Source: Anaerolineae bacterium CG2_30_58_95 (GTDB lineage: Bacteria > Chloroflexota > Anaerolineae > Anaerolineales > Villigracilaceae). Taken from it: a stretch of 6,462 bases of DNA. A program made the translations under genes and the position numbers. Where the stretch lies: assembly GCA_001872165.1 (NCBI GenBank), contig MNXK01000164.1, positions 1 to 6,462 on the forward strand, written 5' to 3'. Positions within the stretch are counted from its first letter, which is position 1. Each line of letters opens with the position of its first letter. Positions 1-4,996 of this stretch are shown piece after piece. Below the pieces are notes generated by a model. That model ran no database searches, had not been told where the DNA came from, and was given only the letters and a program-made list of their open reading frames with translations.

Positions 1-66
1 CATCGAATTGAGTGAAAGCAACTCCGGCCAGGCATTGGGCGCGAGTTTTATGCGCTTGTCTCTCAC
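1..66 (-). CDS. Start of a third operon gene, cut by left edge (unrecognised)
   Basis: A GTG codon at 66-64 overlaps the TGA stop of the SCO1664-family gene (63-65) in a GTGA arrangement typical of translational coupling. From it an uninterrupted frame of 22 codons runs to the window edge, beginning MRDKRIKLAPNAWPELL. The other two minus-strand frames have no comparably placed start: one meets a TAA within a few codons, and the other has no start codon near the junction. Only the N-terminus is visible and I do not recognise the product. In Actinobacteria the DUF3090/SCO1664 pair is often near mshC or a histidine-phosphatase-like gene, but these residues are not enough to assign either. The short length makes a chance open frame possible. 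Confidence 0.35.
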   Translation of the reverse strand, partial: MRDKRIKLAPNAWPELLSLNSM

Positions 67-842
67 AGCGGCGGATATGGGTACGCCCGTCTATCTTCCG
101 GCGGATAGGGAAAGACGGGATTGGCAAGCAAACGGTCGGCACGCGCGGCGAGAGCAGCGAGTTCGTCGGGTTTAAGATAAGGTGCGAGGGTCGTGGGGAG
201 TGGAGCGCGAGGCGCGAAGCGAGGAGGGGGGAGGAGCCTGCCCTGAGCGTAGCGAAGGGTGGAGCGAAAGGCGCGTAACGCAGCGAGCAGTTCTTCGGGA
301 ACAGGTTCTCCGGCAAAATCCCAGATCACGGTGCGCAGCTTGTCCTCGGCGTGGAAGCACAGGCCGTGGTCAATCAGCCAGAGCTTGTTTGTCCCTTTTT
401 CGATGAGCAGATGGCTGCCCTTGCGGTCGGCGTTGTTGACCAGCAGGTCGAAGAGGACAACCGGGCGCAGGCGTTGACGGTCGCTCTCCAAAAAAGTGAA
501 ATAGTGGTAGTTGGGATCGTACTCGATGAATTGCTGGAGCGAGCCGGGGCCGAAGGGGCCGTCCGCGCGCAGCACGGTCAGCGGGACAAAGTTGAATCCG
601 AGCGCTTGGCTGACGAGATACGCGGCTACCTCGCGACCGGCCAGCGAGGTCTCGGGAAAATCCCACAGCGGGTTCTCACCGCGTTGCGGCTTGTAGACAG
701 CGGGAATCTCCTGCCCTTCGTGGCGGACTTTGATGAGGAAGGTGTAATTCGAGCCGAGCAAAAACTGGCCCTGAAGCTTGATTTCTCCATTCTCCAGGGC
801 CTGCCTCGAATTGCTGTTCACTGAAAACTGATCACTGTTCAC
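63..842 (-). CDS. SCO1664-family protein (PI3/PI4-kinase-like fold), with repeat-derived insertion
   Basis: A 259-residue protein of the SCO1664 family, distantly related to phosphatidylinositol 3/4-kinases and of unknown substrate. Kinase-like landmarks are visible: a YKP lysine (K51) in the glycine/lysine region, a following acidic helix (SLAGREVAAYL, E71), a catalytic-loop-like NNADRKGSH segment (D139, H144) and an IDHG metal-binding-like motif (D158). The C-terminus, FPYPPEDRRAYPYPP, is typical of the family. Two parts look foreign. Residues 1 to about 12 are read from a heptanucleotide repeat array. Residues about 197-219 (RYAQGRLLPPP and onward) come from a dispersed repeat, interrupting what would otherwise read as a continuous helix. 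The start is GTG at 842, three bases after the DUF3090 stop. A second in-frame GTG lies at 821-819, so the exact start is uncertain, and homology begins only near residue 16. It is probably cotranscribed with the DUF3090 gene; a joint role is inferred from conserved adjacency only. Confidence 0.85.
   Translation of the reverse strand: MNSDQFSVNSNSRQALENGEIKLQGQFLLGSNYTFLIKVRHEGQEIPAVYKPQRGENPLWDFPETSLAGREVAAYLVSQALGFNFVPLTVLRADGPFGPGSLQQFIEYDPNYHYFTFLESDRQRLRPVVLFDLLVNNADRKGSHLLIEKGTNKLWLIDHGLCFHAEDKLRTVIWDFAGEPVPEELLAALRAFRSTLRYAQGRLLPPPRFAPRAPLPTTLAPYLKPDELAALAARADRLLANPVFPYPPEDRRAYPYPPL
186..257. repeat. Dispersed GC-rich repeat inserted in frame in the SCO1664-family gene
   Basis: On the minus strand this stretch contains CTTCGCTACGCTCAGGGCAG followed by C-rich and CGC-rich runs. 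It is a repeat type I recall as widespread in Chloroflexota and some other bacteria, where it encodes peptides such as LRYAQGRL or PERSEG depending on frame. Here it encodes about 23 residues (197-219). The residues on either side (STL before, TTL after) resemble each other, so removing 69 bases would restore a smooth family-like sequence. There is also a GTGGAGCG direct repeat at 200-207 and 259-266. Boundaries are approximate and copies elsewhere in the genome cannot be seen here. Confidence 0.7.
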
Positions 843-851
843 TGATTACTG
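810..851. repeat. Six-copy heptanucleotide tandem repeat across a gene junction
   Basis: Read on the minus strand there are six consecutive 7-base units beginning with CAG, consensus CAGTRAN. Unit starts are at 851, 844, 837, 830, 823 and 816. Two units are identical (CAGTGAA); the others differ at one to three positions. The first unit contains the TAA stop of the DUF3090 gene and the second contains the GTG start of the SCO1664-family gene. Five units and part of the next therefore encode the first residues of that protein. The array resembles the short tandemly repeated heptanucleotides described in cyanobacteria. Confidence 0.85.
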
Positions 852-1382
852 TTTTTTATGCCCATTCTTCTTCGGGCAGAAATGTCCTTCCGACTCCATC
901 GGCCCCCCACATTGCGGACAGAGGGGCCGCCCGCGGCTGGCGACTTCCACGCTCCAGCGGGCCATGGCGCGCACCTGTGAACGGGTGCACCAGAAACGGA
1001 CGACCGCGGCATCCTCGGGGACGGCCCCTTCGAGCACGGCCTCACGTACAAGCAGAACGACCAGATCCTGGTCGCGGTCATAGCCCATGCCAATCTCCCC
1101 GACGCGGAAGAGCGGGTCAACCGGCGGACTGATGTGCATCTGCGCTTCGACGTAATCAGCAGAAGCCTGCGGCAAGTTGGGGTTCCGTCTGGCAATTTCA
1201 GCCAGGAATTGCTCGACGCCTACAGCCAGCGACTGGAGCTGAATCTTCTCGATAATGATCGTCACCGGCTGGGGATCGCTCTCCTGCCAGCCCTGGATGT
1301 AGAAGACGCGTTGGCCGGGGGCGCCGATGGCATCCGCGCTGATGTGACTGACGGGGTTGAGGTCGAGTTCTAAGCGGGGCAT
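846..1382 (-). CDS. DUF3090 family protein with C-terminal zinc-ribbon-like tail
   Basis: A 178-residue protein of the DUF3090 family, whose function is unknown. The body (residues 1 to about 150) shows family hallmarks: FYIQGWQ near residue 27, a hydrophobic TIIIEK strand, the segment RVGEIGMGYD at 93-102 followed by a DLVVLLV strand, and the aromatic/basic stretch VRFWCTRSQVRAMARW. The tail carries CPQCG at 155-159 and GHFCPKKNGH at 166-175. C155, C158, C169 and a nearby histidine (H167 or H175) could bind one zinc ion. The ATG at 1382 follows a TATACT box by six bases with no ribosome binding site, suggesting a leaderless message. The stop is in a tandem heptanucleotide array and the SCO1664-family gene follows after three bases. 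In Actinobacteria these two families are recurrent neighbours, often near mycothiol synthesis genes. No pathway can be assigned here. Confidence 0.87.
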   Translation of the reverse strand: MPRLELDLNPVSHISADAIGAPGQRVFYIQGWQESDPQPVTIIIEKIQLQSLAVGVEQFLAEIARRNPNLPQASADYVEAQMHISPPVDPLFRVGEIGMGYDRDQDLVVLLVREAVLEGAVPEDAAVVRFWCTRSQVRAMARWSVEVASRGRPLCPQCGGPMESEGHFCPKKNGHKKQ

Positions 1383-1388
1383 GAGGGG

Positions 1389-1394
1389 AGTATA
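1389..1394 (-). promoter_or_regulatory. -10 box of the DUF3090 operon (leaderless promoter candidate)
   Basis: The minus strand reads TATACT at 1394-1389, a near-consensus -10 hexamer, then six bases, then the ATG at 1382. Normal spacing would place the transcription start at about 1381-1383, on the start codon, so little or no 5' leader is expected. No purine-rich ribosome binding site is present. The position for a -35 box falls inside the large inverted repeat and matches consensus poorly. Confidence 0.5.
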
Positions 1395-1401
1395 CCAGAA
1401 A

Positions 1402-1460
1402 TTGACCTAACCCCCATTCCCCCTTCCCTTGTAGGGAAGGGGGGCAGGGGGATAGGTCAA
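1402..1460. repeat. 59-bp imperfect inverted repeat in a divergent intergenic region
   Basis: The outer arms TTGACCTA (1402-1409) and TAGGTCAA (1453-1460) are perfectly complementary. After an A/A mismatch, CCCCC (1411-1415) pairs with GGGGG (1447-1451). After two more mismatches and one T-G pair, CCCCCTTCCC (1419-1428) pairs with GGGAAGGGGG (1434-1443) around the loop TTGTA (1429-1433). As RNA or a cruciform it would be a very stable stem. It lies between two divergent -10 boxes and carries no T-tract, so it is not a simple terminator. It resembles a short dispersed palindromic element; other copies cannot be checked here. Confidence 0.85.
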
Positions 1461-1466
1461 AGGTCG

Positions 1467-1475
1467 TGCTATAAT
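1467..1475 (+). promoter_or_regulatory. Extended -10 promoter of the acyl-CoA mutase gene
   Basis: TATAAT at 1470-1475 is a perfect -10 hexamer preceded by TGC (1467-1469), the extended -10 TGn motif that can compensate for a poor -35. The -35 position falls in the G-rich arm of the inverted repeat and does not match consensus. Transcription would start near 1482, giving a leader of roughly 24 bases that contains the ribosome binding site. Confidence 0.65.
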
Positions 1476-1493
1476 CTCGCCAGACACAGCCTG

Positions 1494-1499
1494 AAGGAG
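1494..1499 (+). promoter_or_regulatory. Ribosome binding site of the acyl-CoA mutase gene
   Basis: AAGGAG at 1494-1499 lies six bases before the ATG at 1506. This is close to ideal Shine-Dalgarno spacing and fixes the start. It is one of the few strong ribosome binding sites in the window, in contrast to the DUF3090, ribonuclease Z and FtsK starts. Confidence 0.8.
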
Positions 1500-1505
1500 T
1501 GAGCC

Positions 1506-3185
1506 ATGTACGACCGCCAAAAACTCGACCAACTGCGCCAGTCACTGGAAACGTGGGAGAAGACCAGCCTGCACAAGACGCTGGCGAATATGCCGGAACG
1601 GCAGGATCAATTCATCACCACCTCCTCCGAACCGGTGGAACGCCTCTACACCCCCCTCGACATCCCCGATCTGGATTACGAGCGCGACCTCGGCCTGCCC
1701 GGCGAGTATCCCTTCACGCGCGGCGTCCACCCGACGCTGCATCGCGGCAAGCTGTGGACGATGCGCATGTTCGCCGGGTTCGGCACCGCCGAGGAGACCA
1801 ACGCCCGTTTCAAATACCTGCTCGAGCAAGGGCAGACCGGCCTCTCCGTCGCCTTCGACCTGCCCACGCTGATGGGCTACGACAGCGACGCGCCCGAAGC
1901 GCTGGGCGAATTCGGCAAGTGCGGCGTGGCGGTCTCGTCACTCAAGGACATGGAAATTTTATTGGCAGATATTCCGCTGGACAAAGTCTCCACCAGCATG
2001 ACCATCAACTCACCGGCGGCCATCGTCTGGGCCATGTACATCGCCGCTGCCGAGAAACAGGGCGTGCGTCCCGACCAGCTACGCGGCACCATCCAGAACG
2101 ACATCCTGAAAGAGTACATCGCCCAGAAAGAGTACATCTTCCCGCCGGAACCTTCGATGCGTCTGGTGGTGGACACCATCGAGTTCGGCACGACGACCGT
2201 CCCGCAGTGGAACACCATCTCCATCTCAGGCTACCACATCCGCGAGGCCGGCGCGACCGCGGCCCAGGAACTGGCCTTCACCCTCTCGGACGGCATGGAG
2301 TACGTCCGCTGGGCGCTCCAGCGCGGCCTGGACATTGATGACTTTGCCCCACGCTTATCCTATTTCTTCAACGCCCACAACGACTTCTTCGAGGAAATCG
2401 CCAAGTACCGCGCCGCCCGGCGGATTTGGGCCAGGGAAATGAAAGATACCTTCGGCGCAAAGAGTCCACGCTCCTGGCTGATGCGCTTTCACACGCAAAC
2501 AGCCGGCTGCTCGCTCACCGCCCAACAGCCGGAGATCAACGTGGTCCGTGTGGCGATACAAGCCCTGGCAGCGGTGCTCGGCGGGACCCAGAGCCTGCAT
2601 ACCAATTCCCGCGACGAGGCCCTGGCCCTGCCCTCCCAGCAGGCCGCCACCATTGCCCTGCGCACGCAGCAGATCATCGCCGAGGAATCCGGCGTGGCCA
2701 ACACGATTGACCCGTTGGGCGGCTCGTTCTTCGTCGAGGCGCAGACGAACCACATCGAGGCTCAGGCTTACGACTACTTCCGCCGCATCGCGGACCTGGG
2801 CGGCGTCCTGCCGGCCATCCAAAAAGGCTTCTTCCAGACCGAGATTGCGGATTCCGCTTACCGTTACCAGCGTGAGATCGACGGGGGGATTCGCAGGATC
2901 GTGGGTGTGAACGCCTACGCCGAGGATAAGCCGCTGACCATCCCCCTGCTCGAAATGGACCCGCAGGGTTACGAGCGGCAGGCCAACCGTCTGGCGGAGA
3001 TCCGCAAGAGCCGCGACAACGCCCGCCTCGGCCAGACGCTGGATAAATTACGCCTCGCCTGCCAGGGTACCGATAACACGATGCCGTACATTCTGGATGC
3101 CGTGCGGGCTTATGCCACTTTGGGTGAAATCATTGACGTGATGCGGGAGGTGTTTGGGAAGTATCAGGAGCCAACCTGGATCTGA
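1506..3185 (+). CDS. Acyl-CoA mutase large subunit (isobutyryl-CoA mutase-like)
   Basis: A 559-residue B12-dependent mutase catalytic subunit that rearranges the carbon skeleton of a short acyl-CoA. It aligns along its length with the TIM-barrel part of methylmalonyl-CoA mutase: TRGVHPT and [16 protein letters not shown] near 71-99, [10 protein letters not shown] (112-121), [11 protein letters not shown] (194-204), [13 protein letters not shown] with Y243/H244, APRLS (281-285) and TQSLHTNS (361-368). It stops at WI with no C-terminal cobalamin domain, so a separate small subunit must supply the base-off B12 site; none is in the window. By numbering that coincides with the Propionibacterium enzyme, position 89 is Phe (Tyr in methylmalonyl-CoA mutase) and position 207 is Gln (Arg, which binds the substrate carboxylate). 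Phe plus Gln is the pair known for isobutyryl-CoA mutase, and A116 argues against 2-hydroxyisobutyryl-CoA mutase, which has Asp there. Such genes are usually auto-annotated as methylmalonyl-CoA mutase. It is monocistronic, with its own promoter and terminator. The family is certain; the substrate is inferred. Confidence 0.93.
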   Translation: MYDRQKLDQLRQSLETWEKTSLHKTLANMPERQDQFITTSSEPVERLYTPLDIPDLDYERDLGLPGEYPFTRGVHPTLHRGKLWTMRMFAGFGTAEETNARFKYLLEQGQTGLSVAFDLPTLMGYDSDAPEALGEFGKCGVAVSSLKDMEILLADIPLDKVSTSMTINSPAAIVWAMYIAAAEKQGVRPDQLRGTIQNDILKEYIAQKEYIFPPEPSMRLVVDTIEFGTTTVPQWNTISISGYHIREAGATAAQELAFTLSDGMEYVRWALQRGLDIDDFAPRLSYFFNAHNDFFEEIAKYRAARRIWAREMKDTFGAKSPRSWLMRFHTQTAGCSLTAQQPEINVVRVAIQALAAVLGGTQSLHTNSRDEALALPSQQAATIALRTQQIIAEESGVANTIDPLGGSFFVEAQTNHIEAQAYDYFRRIADLGGVLPAIQKGFFQTEIADSAYRYQREIDGGIRRIVGVNAYAEDKPLTIPLLEMDPQGYERQANRLAEIRKSRDNARLGQTLDKLRLACQGTDNTMPYILDAVRAYATLGEIIDVMREVFGKYQEPTWI

Positions 3186-3215
3186 TGTGCGGTGTACGAA
3201 GTGCAATATGCAACG

Positions 3216-3247
3216 AAAAAGGCCTGGCTCGGTTGAGCGGGCCTTTT
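3216..3247. terminator. Bidirectional rho-independent terminator
   Basis: AAAAGGCC (3217-3224) pairs perfectly with GGCCTTTT (3240-3247). An inner stem, GCTC (3227-3230) with GAGC (3235-3238), closes a GGTT loop. The plus strand ends in TTTTCTC, serving the acyl-CoA mutase gene that stops at 3185. The minus strand ends in TTTTT, serving the toxin gene that stops at 3279. It sits between two convergent genes, as expected for a shared terminator. Confidence 0.88.
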
Positions 3248-3278
3248 CTCGATATACTTGCATAGCAAATCCATCCCC

Positions 3279-3635
3279 TCATTCCACTTCGCGCGGCGCA
3301 AGCACCAATTGGATTCCAACCAAAATCTCACGCACACGTTTAGGCGAGAGTGTACGAACATATTCGCCCAACCGGGATTTATCCACGGTAAGGATTTGCG
3401 AAACATTGACAATACTATCTTTGGACAGTCCTGTTTCCTCTTTACTGAGCAGAATATTGCCAGGAGCCTCGGCGCGCTTGAGATTCGATGTCAATTGGCA
3501 AACGACCACCGTTTGGATTCGGCTCTGGTTAAACAGGTTGTTTTGCATTACCACATGCGGATGGCGGTAACCTGGCTCTGAACCGGAAGGCTCTTCCAGT
3601 TCAATCCAGTAAATATCCCCTTGGTTGATTACCAT
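3279..3635 (-). CDS. MazF/PemK-family toxin (type II toxin-antitoxin endoribonuclease)
   Basis: A 118-residue protein with the MazF/PemK plan: GDIYWIEL at 6-13, then SGSEPGYRHPHVVMQNNLFN (17-36) carrying the conserved Arg (R24) before the HPHVV strand. Next comes CQLTSNL (46-52) with the Thr/Ser pair of the active site (T49, S50). It finishes with EETGLSKDSIVNVSQI and a helix ending IQLVL. Family members are sequence-specific mRNA interferases acting in the cytoplasm; the cleavage sequence cannot be predicted. Length is normal and both expected active-site residues are present, so the toxin looks intact. The start ATG overlaps the antitoxin stop by seven bases (ATGGTAA), with a GGAGG-type ribosome binding site four bases upstream, implying coupled translation. 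The region is visibly richer in A and T (about 47% GC in one 60-base stretch) than its neighbours, consistent with horizontal acquisition. Confidence 0.92.
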   Translation of the reverse strand: MVINQGDIYWIELEEPSGSEPGYRHPHVVMQNNLFNQSRIQTVVVCQLTSNLKRAEAPGNILLSKEETGLSKDSIVNVSQILTVDKSRLGEYVRTLSPKRVREILVGIQLVLAPREVE

Positions 3636-3883
3636 TCTCCCTCCGCAAGTTCACGGTACACCTTCAGAGATTTTTCGCGCAGCATCCGTTCGGTGGGATC
3701 AGGTTCATCCACGTAAGCAGCGTTGATTTGCGCCAGCAGTCCTCGATTCCGGTGGTGTTGGATATAATCTTCCAGCGCCAGCGCAAACAAGCGGCTGCGC
3801 GACACCTTCATCGTGTGGGCAAGGGCTTCTGCCTGCTCAAAAAGTGACATCTGAATGGAAATTGCAGTTTTGATGTTTTGCAT
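3629..3883 (-). CDS. Ribbon-helix-helix antitoxin of the MazF-type toxin
   Basis: An 84-residue protein upstream of and overlapping the toxin gene. Residues 4-9 (IKTAIS) form a candidate beta strand. Residues 12-25 and about 28-43 (SRSRLFALALEDYIQHH) form two helices of a ribbon-helix-helix DNA-binding domain of the CopG/MazE-like class. The remaining tail is acidic and ends in EGEW; such tails usually bind and block the toxin. A dimer would bind DNA and repress its own promoter, consistent with the perfect inverted repeat directly upstream of the gene. The ATG at 3883 follows an AAGGAT sequence by about 12 bases, a rather long spacing. The antitoxin-first order with a seven-base overlap is the usual type II arrangement. 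The family call rests on pattern and context rather than a diagnostic motif. Confidence 0.85.
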   Translation of the reverse strand: MQNIKTAISIQMSLFEQAEALAHTMKVSRSRLFALALEDYIQHHRNRGLLAQINAAYVDEPDPTERMLREKSLKVYRELAEGEW

Positions 3884-3885
3884 TT

Positions 3886-3917
3886 GGTTATACTATCCTT
3901 TCCGCACCAGTATAACC
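3886..3917. promoter_or_regulatory. Operator-like inverted repeat of the toxin-antitoxin operon
   Basis: GGTTATACT (3886-3894) and AGTATAACC (3909-3917) are perfect 9-bp inverted repeats separated by 14 bases, with centres 23 bp apart, about two helical turns. The distal arm contains the -10 box and the proximal arm lies just upstream of the antitoxin start codon, so a bound dimer of dimers would block transcription. A further ATACTATC copy occurs at 3937-3944 beside the -35 box, matching 3890-3897, and may be an extra half-site. Confidence 0.75.
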
Positions 3918-3937
3918 ATGCGGCTGTATGATGTCAA
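3909..3937 (-). promoter_or_regulatory. Sigma-70 promoter of the toxin-antitoxin operon
   Basis: On the minus strand there is a perfect TTGACA -35 box at 3937-3932, exactly 17 bases, then TATACT at 3914-3909. This is the closest match to the housekeeping consensus in the window. Transcription would start near 3902, leaving a leader of about 19 bases. A strong promoter under tight autorepression is typical of toxin-antitoxin operons. Confidence 0.82.
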
Positions 3938-4009
3938 TACTATCTTTCTCACCTGTCTGTAGATGTCCACCTTTTAGCAGCGACTACCTCAACCGCCATT
4001 TGCCATCCG

Positions 4010-4984
4010 CTACCTCGCCAGCATCCTCGCCATCTCGATGTATTCCGCGCTGACCGTGCGCGACTTCGCTGTAACTTCAGCCAGGGGGATCAACTCGACA
4101 TTCCGCCCCTGCAAGCCAACCATAACATCCGATTCACCGGACAGCAAGGCCTGCACCGCCTTGACGCCCAGGCGCGAAGCCAGCATACGGTCGAACGCGG
4201 TCGGCGAGCCGCCGCGCTGGATGTGGCCCAGGATGGTGACGCGCGTCGTAAAGCCGACATCCTCGGCGTCCAGCGCGGCAGCCAGCCCGGTCGTTTTTAC
4301 GCTGGCTCCCTCGGCGACGACGATGATGGCATGCGTCTTGCCCCGCCGGTAGGCATCCGCGACGGCTTTTGCCACCTCTTCGACCGTCACCGGCACTTCG
4401 GGAATGAGCACCATCTCCGCGCCGCAGACGATGCCGGCCATAACGGCCAGGTAACCGCAGCCGCGTCCCATCGTCTCGATCAGGAAAGCCCGCCCATGCG
4501 AGGAGGCCGTATCACGCAGCTTGTCCACTGCCTCGACGATGGTGTTCATGGCCGTATCTACGCCGATGGACATGTCGGTCCCCCAGACATCATTGTCAAT
4601 GCTGGCCGGGATGCCAACAACCTTCACGCCTTGCCCCGCCAGGGCGTGGGCGCCCTTGAGCGAACCCTCCCCCCCGACGACAATCAGCCCATCCATGCCC
4701 ACGCTGTTCATCTTGCGGATGGCTTCGCGCTGGTAGTGCGACTCCAGGAAGCGGGCGCTGCGGCGCGTCTGCAGGATCGTCCCGCCGCGCTGGAGGATGC
4801 CGCCCACGTCCCGCACGCCGAGCGGGCGGAACTCGCCGTTGATCAGGCCCTCGTAGCCATCCATCACCCCCATCACCTGAGCATTACTGGCGCTCGCCGT
4901 GCGCACCACCGCCCGGATGCACGGATTCATCCCCGGTGAATCGCCGCCTGAAGTAAGGATGCCAATCGTAAAATCTTTATCCAT
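4010..4984 (-). CDS. pfkA: 6-phosphofructokinase
   Basis: A phosphofructokinase of 324 residues from the chosen start; it phosphorylates fructose 6-phosphate to the 1,6-bisphosphate in glycolysis. Motifs in order: TSGGDSPGMN (11-20, nucleotide loop), GYEGLI, GGTILQTRRS, VVGGEGS (102-108), GIPASIDND (124-132, with the proton-accepting Asp at 130), a DTASSHGR sugar-phosphate segment, METMGRGCG-like ETMGRGCGY near 170-178, and HIQRGGSP (254-261). The Gly after E106 and the small Ala at 127 point to ATP rather than pyrophosphate use, since pyrophosphate enzymes usually have Asp and Lys there. E106 itself is Asp in classical ATP enzymes. The ATG at 4984 is preferred because GAGG lies six bases upstream; an in-frame GTG at 4996 would add four residues. 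It lies 69 bp downstream of ribonuclease Z on the same strand, across a hairpin repeat. I see no clear terminator in the roughly 125 bases after its stop. Confidence 0.93.
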   Translation of the reverse strand: MDKDFTIGILTSGGDSPGMNPCIRAVVRTASASNAQVMGVMDGYEGLINGEFRPLGVRDVGGILQRGGTILQTRRSARFLESHYQREAIRKMNSVGMDGLIVVGGEGSLKGAHALAGQGVKVVGIPASIDNDVWGTDMSIGVDTAMNTIVEAVDKLRDTASSHGRAFLIETMGRGCGYLAVMAGIVCGAEMVLIPEVPVTVEEVAKAVADAYRRGKTHAIIVVAEGASVKTTGLAAALDAEDVGFTTRVTILGHIQRGGSPTAFDRMLASRLGVKAVQALLSGESDVMVGLQGRNVELIPLAEVTAKSRTVSAEYIEMARMLAR

Positions 4985-4996
4985 AACCTGCCTCAC

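Noticed and set aside
351..824. A 157-codon plus-strand open frame opposite the SCO1664-family gene
   Set aside because: The minus-strand protein has clear family motifs; this antisense translation has none.
810..851. CRISPR-like array
   Set aside because: The units are 7-base tandem repeats without spacers.
1402..1460. Rho-independent terminator between the divergent genes
   Set aside because: No gene ends here on either strand and neither end has a T-tract.
1383..1505. Cobalamin riboswitch controlling the mutase
   Set aside because: The predicted leader is only about 24 bases and there is no B12-box-like sequence; the large palindrome lies upstream of the predicted transcription start.
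1499..2338. A 279-codon plus-strand open frame overlapping the mutase
   Set aside because: It is an out-of-frame shadow of a clear mutase gene, with Arg/His/Pro-rich low-complexity translation typical of GC-rich DNA and no family motif.
1506..3185. 2-hydroxyisobutyryl-CoA mutase
   Set aside because: That enzyme is recalled to have Ile and Asp at the positions where this protein has Phe89 and Ala116.
3938..4009. Terminator or small gene between the phosphofructokinase stop and the toxin-antitoxin promoter
   Set aside because: No convincing hairpin plus T-tract or start-to-stop frame with a ribosome binding site was found; transcripts may read through.
4223..4939. A 238-codon plus-strand open frame opposite phosphofructokinase
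   Set aside because: It is antisense to a well-supported enzyme gene; its translation is rich in Arg, His, Asp and Ala and shows no recognisable domain or ribosome binding site.
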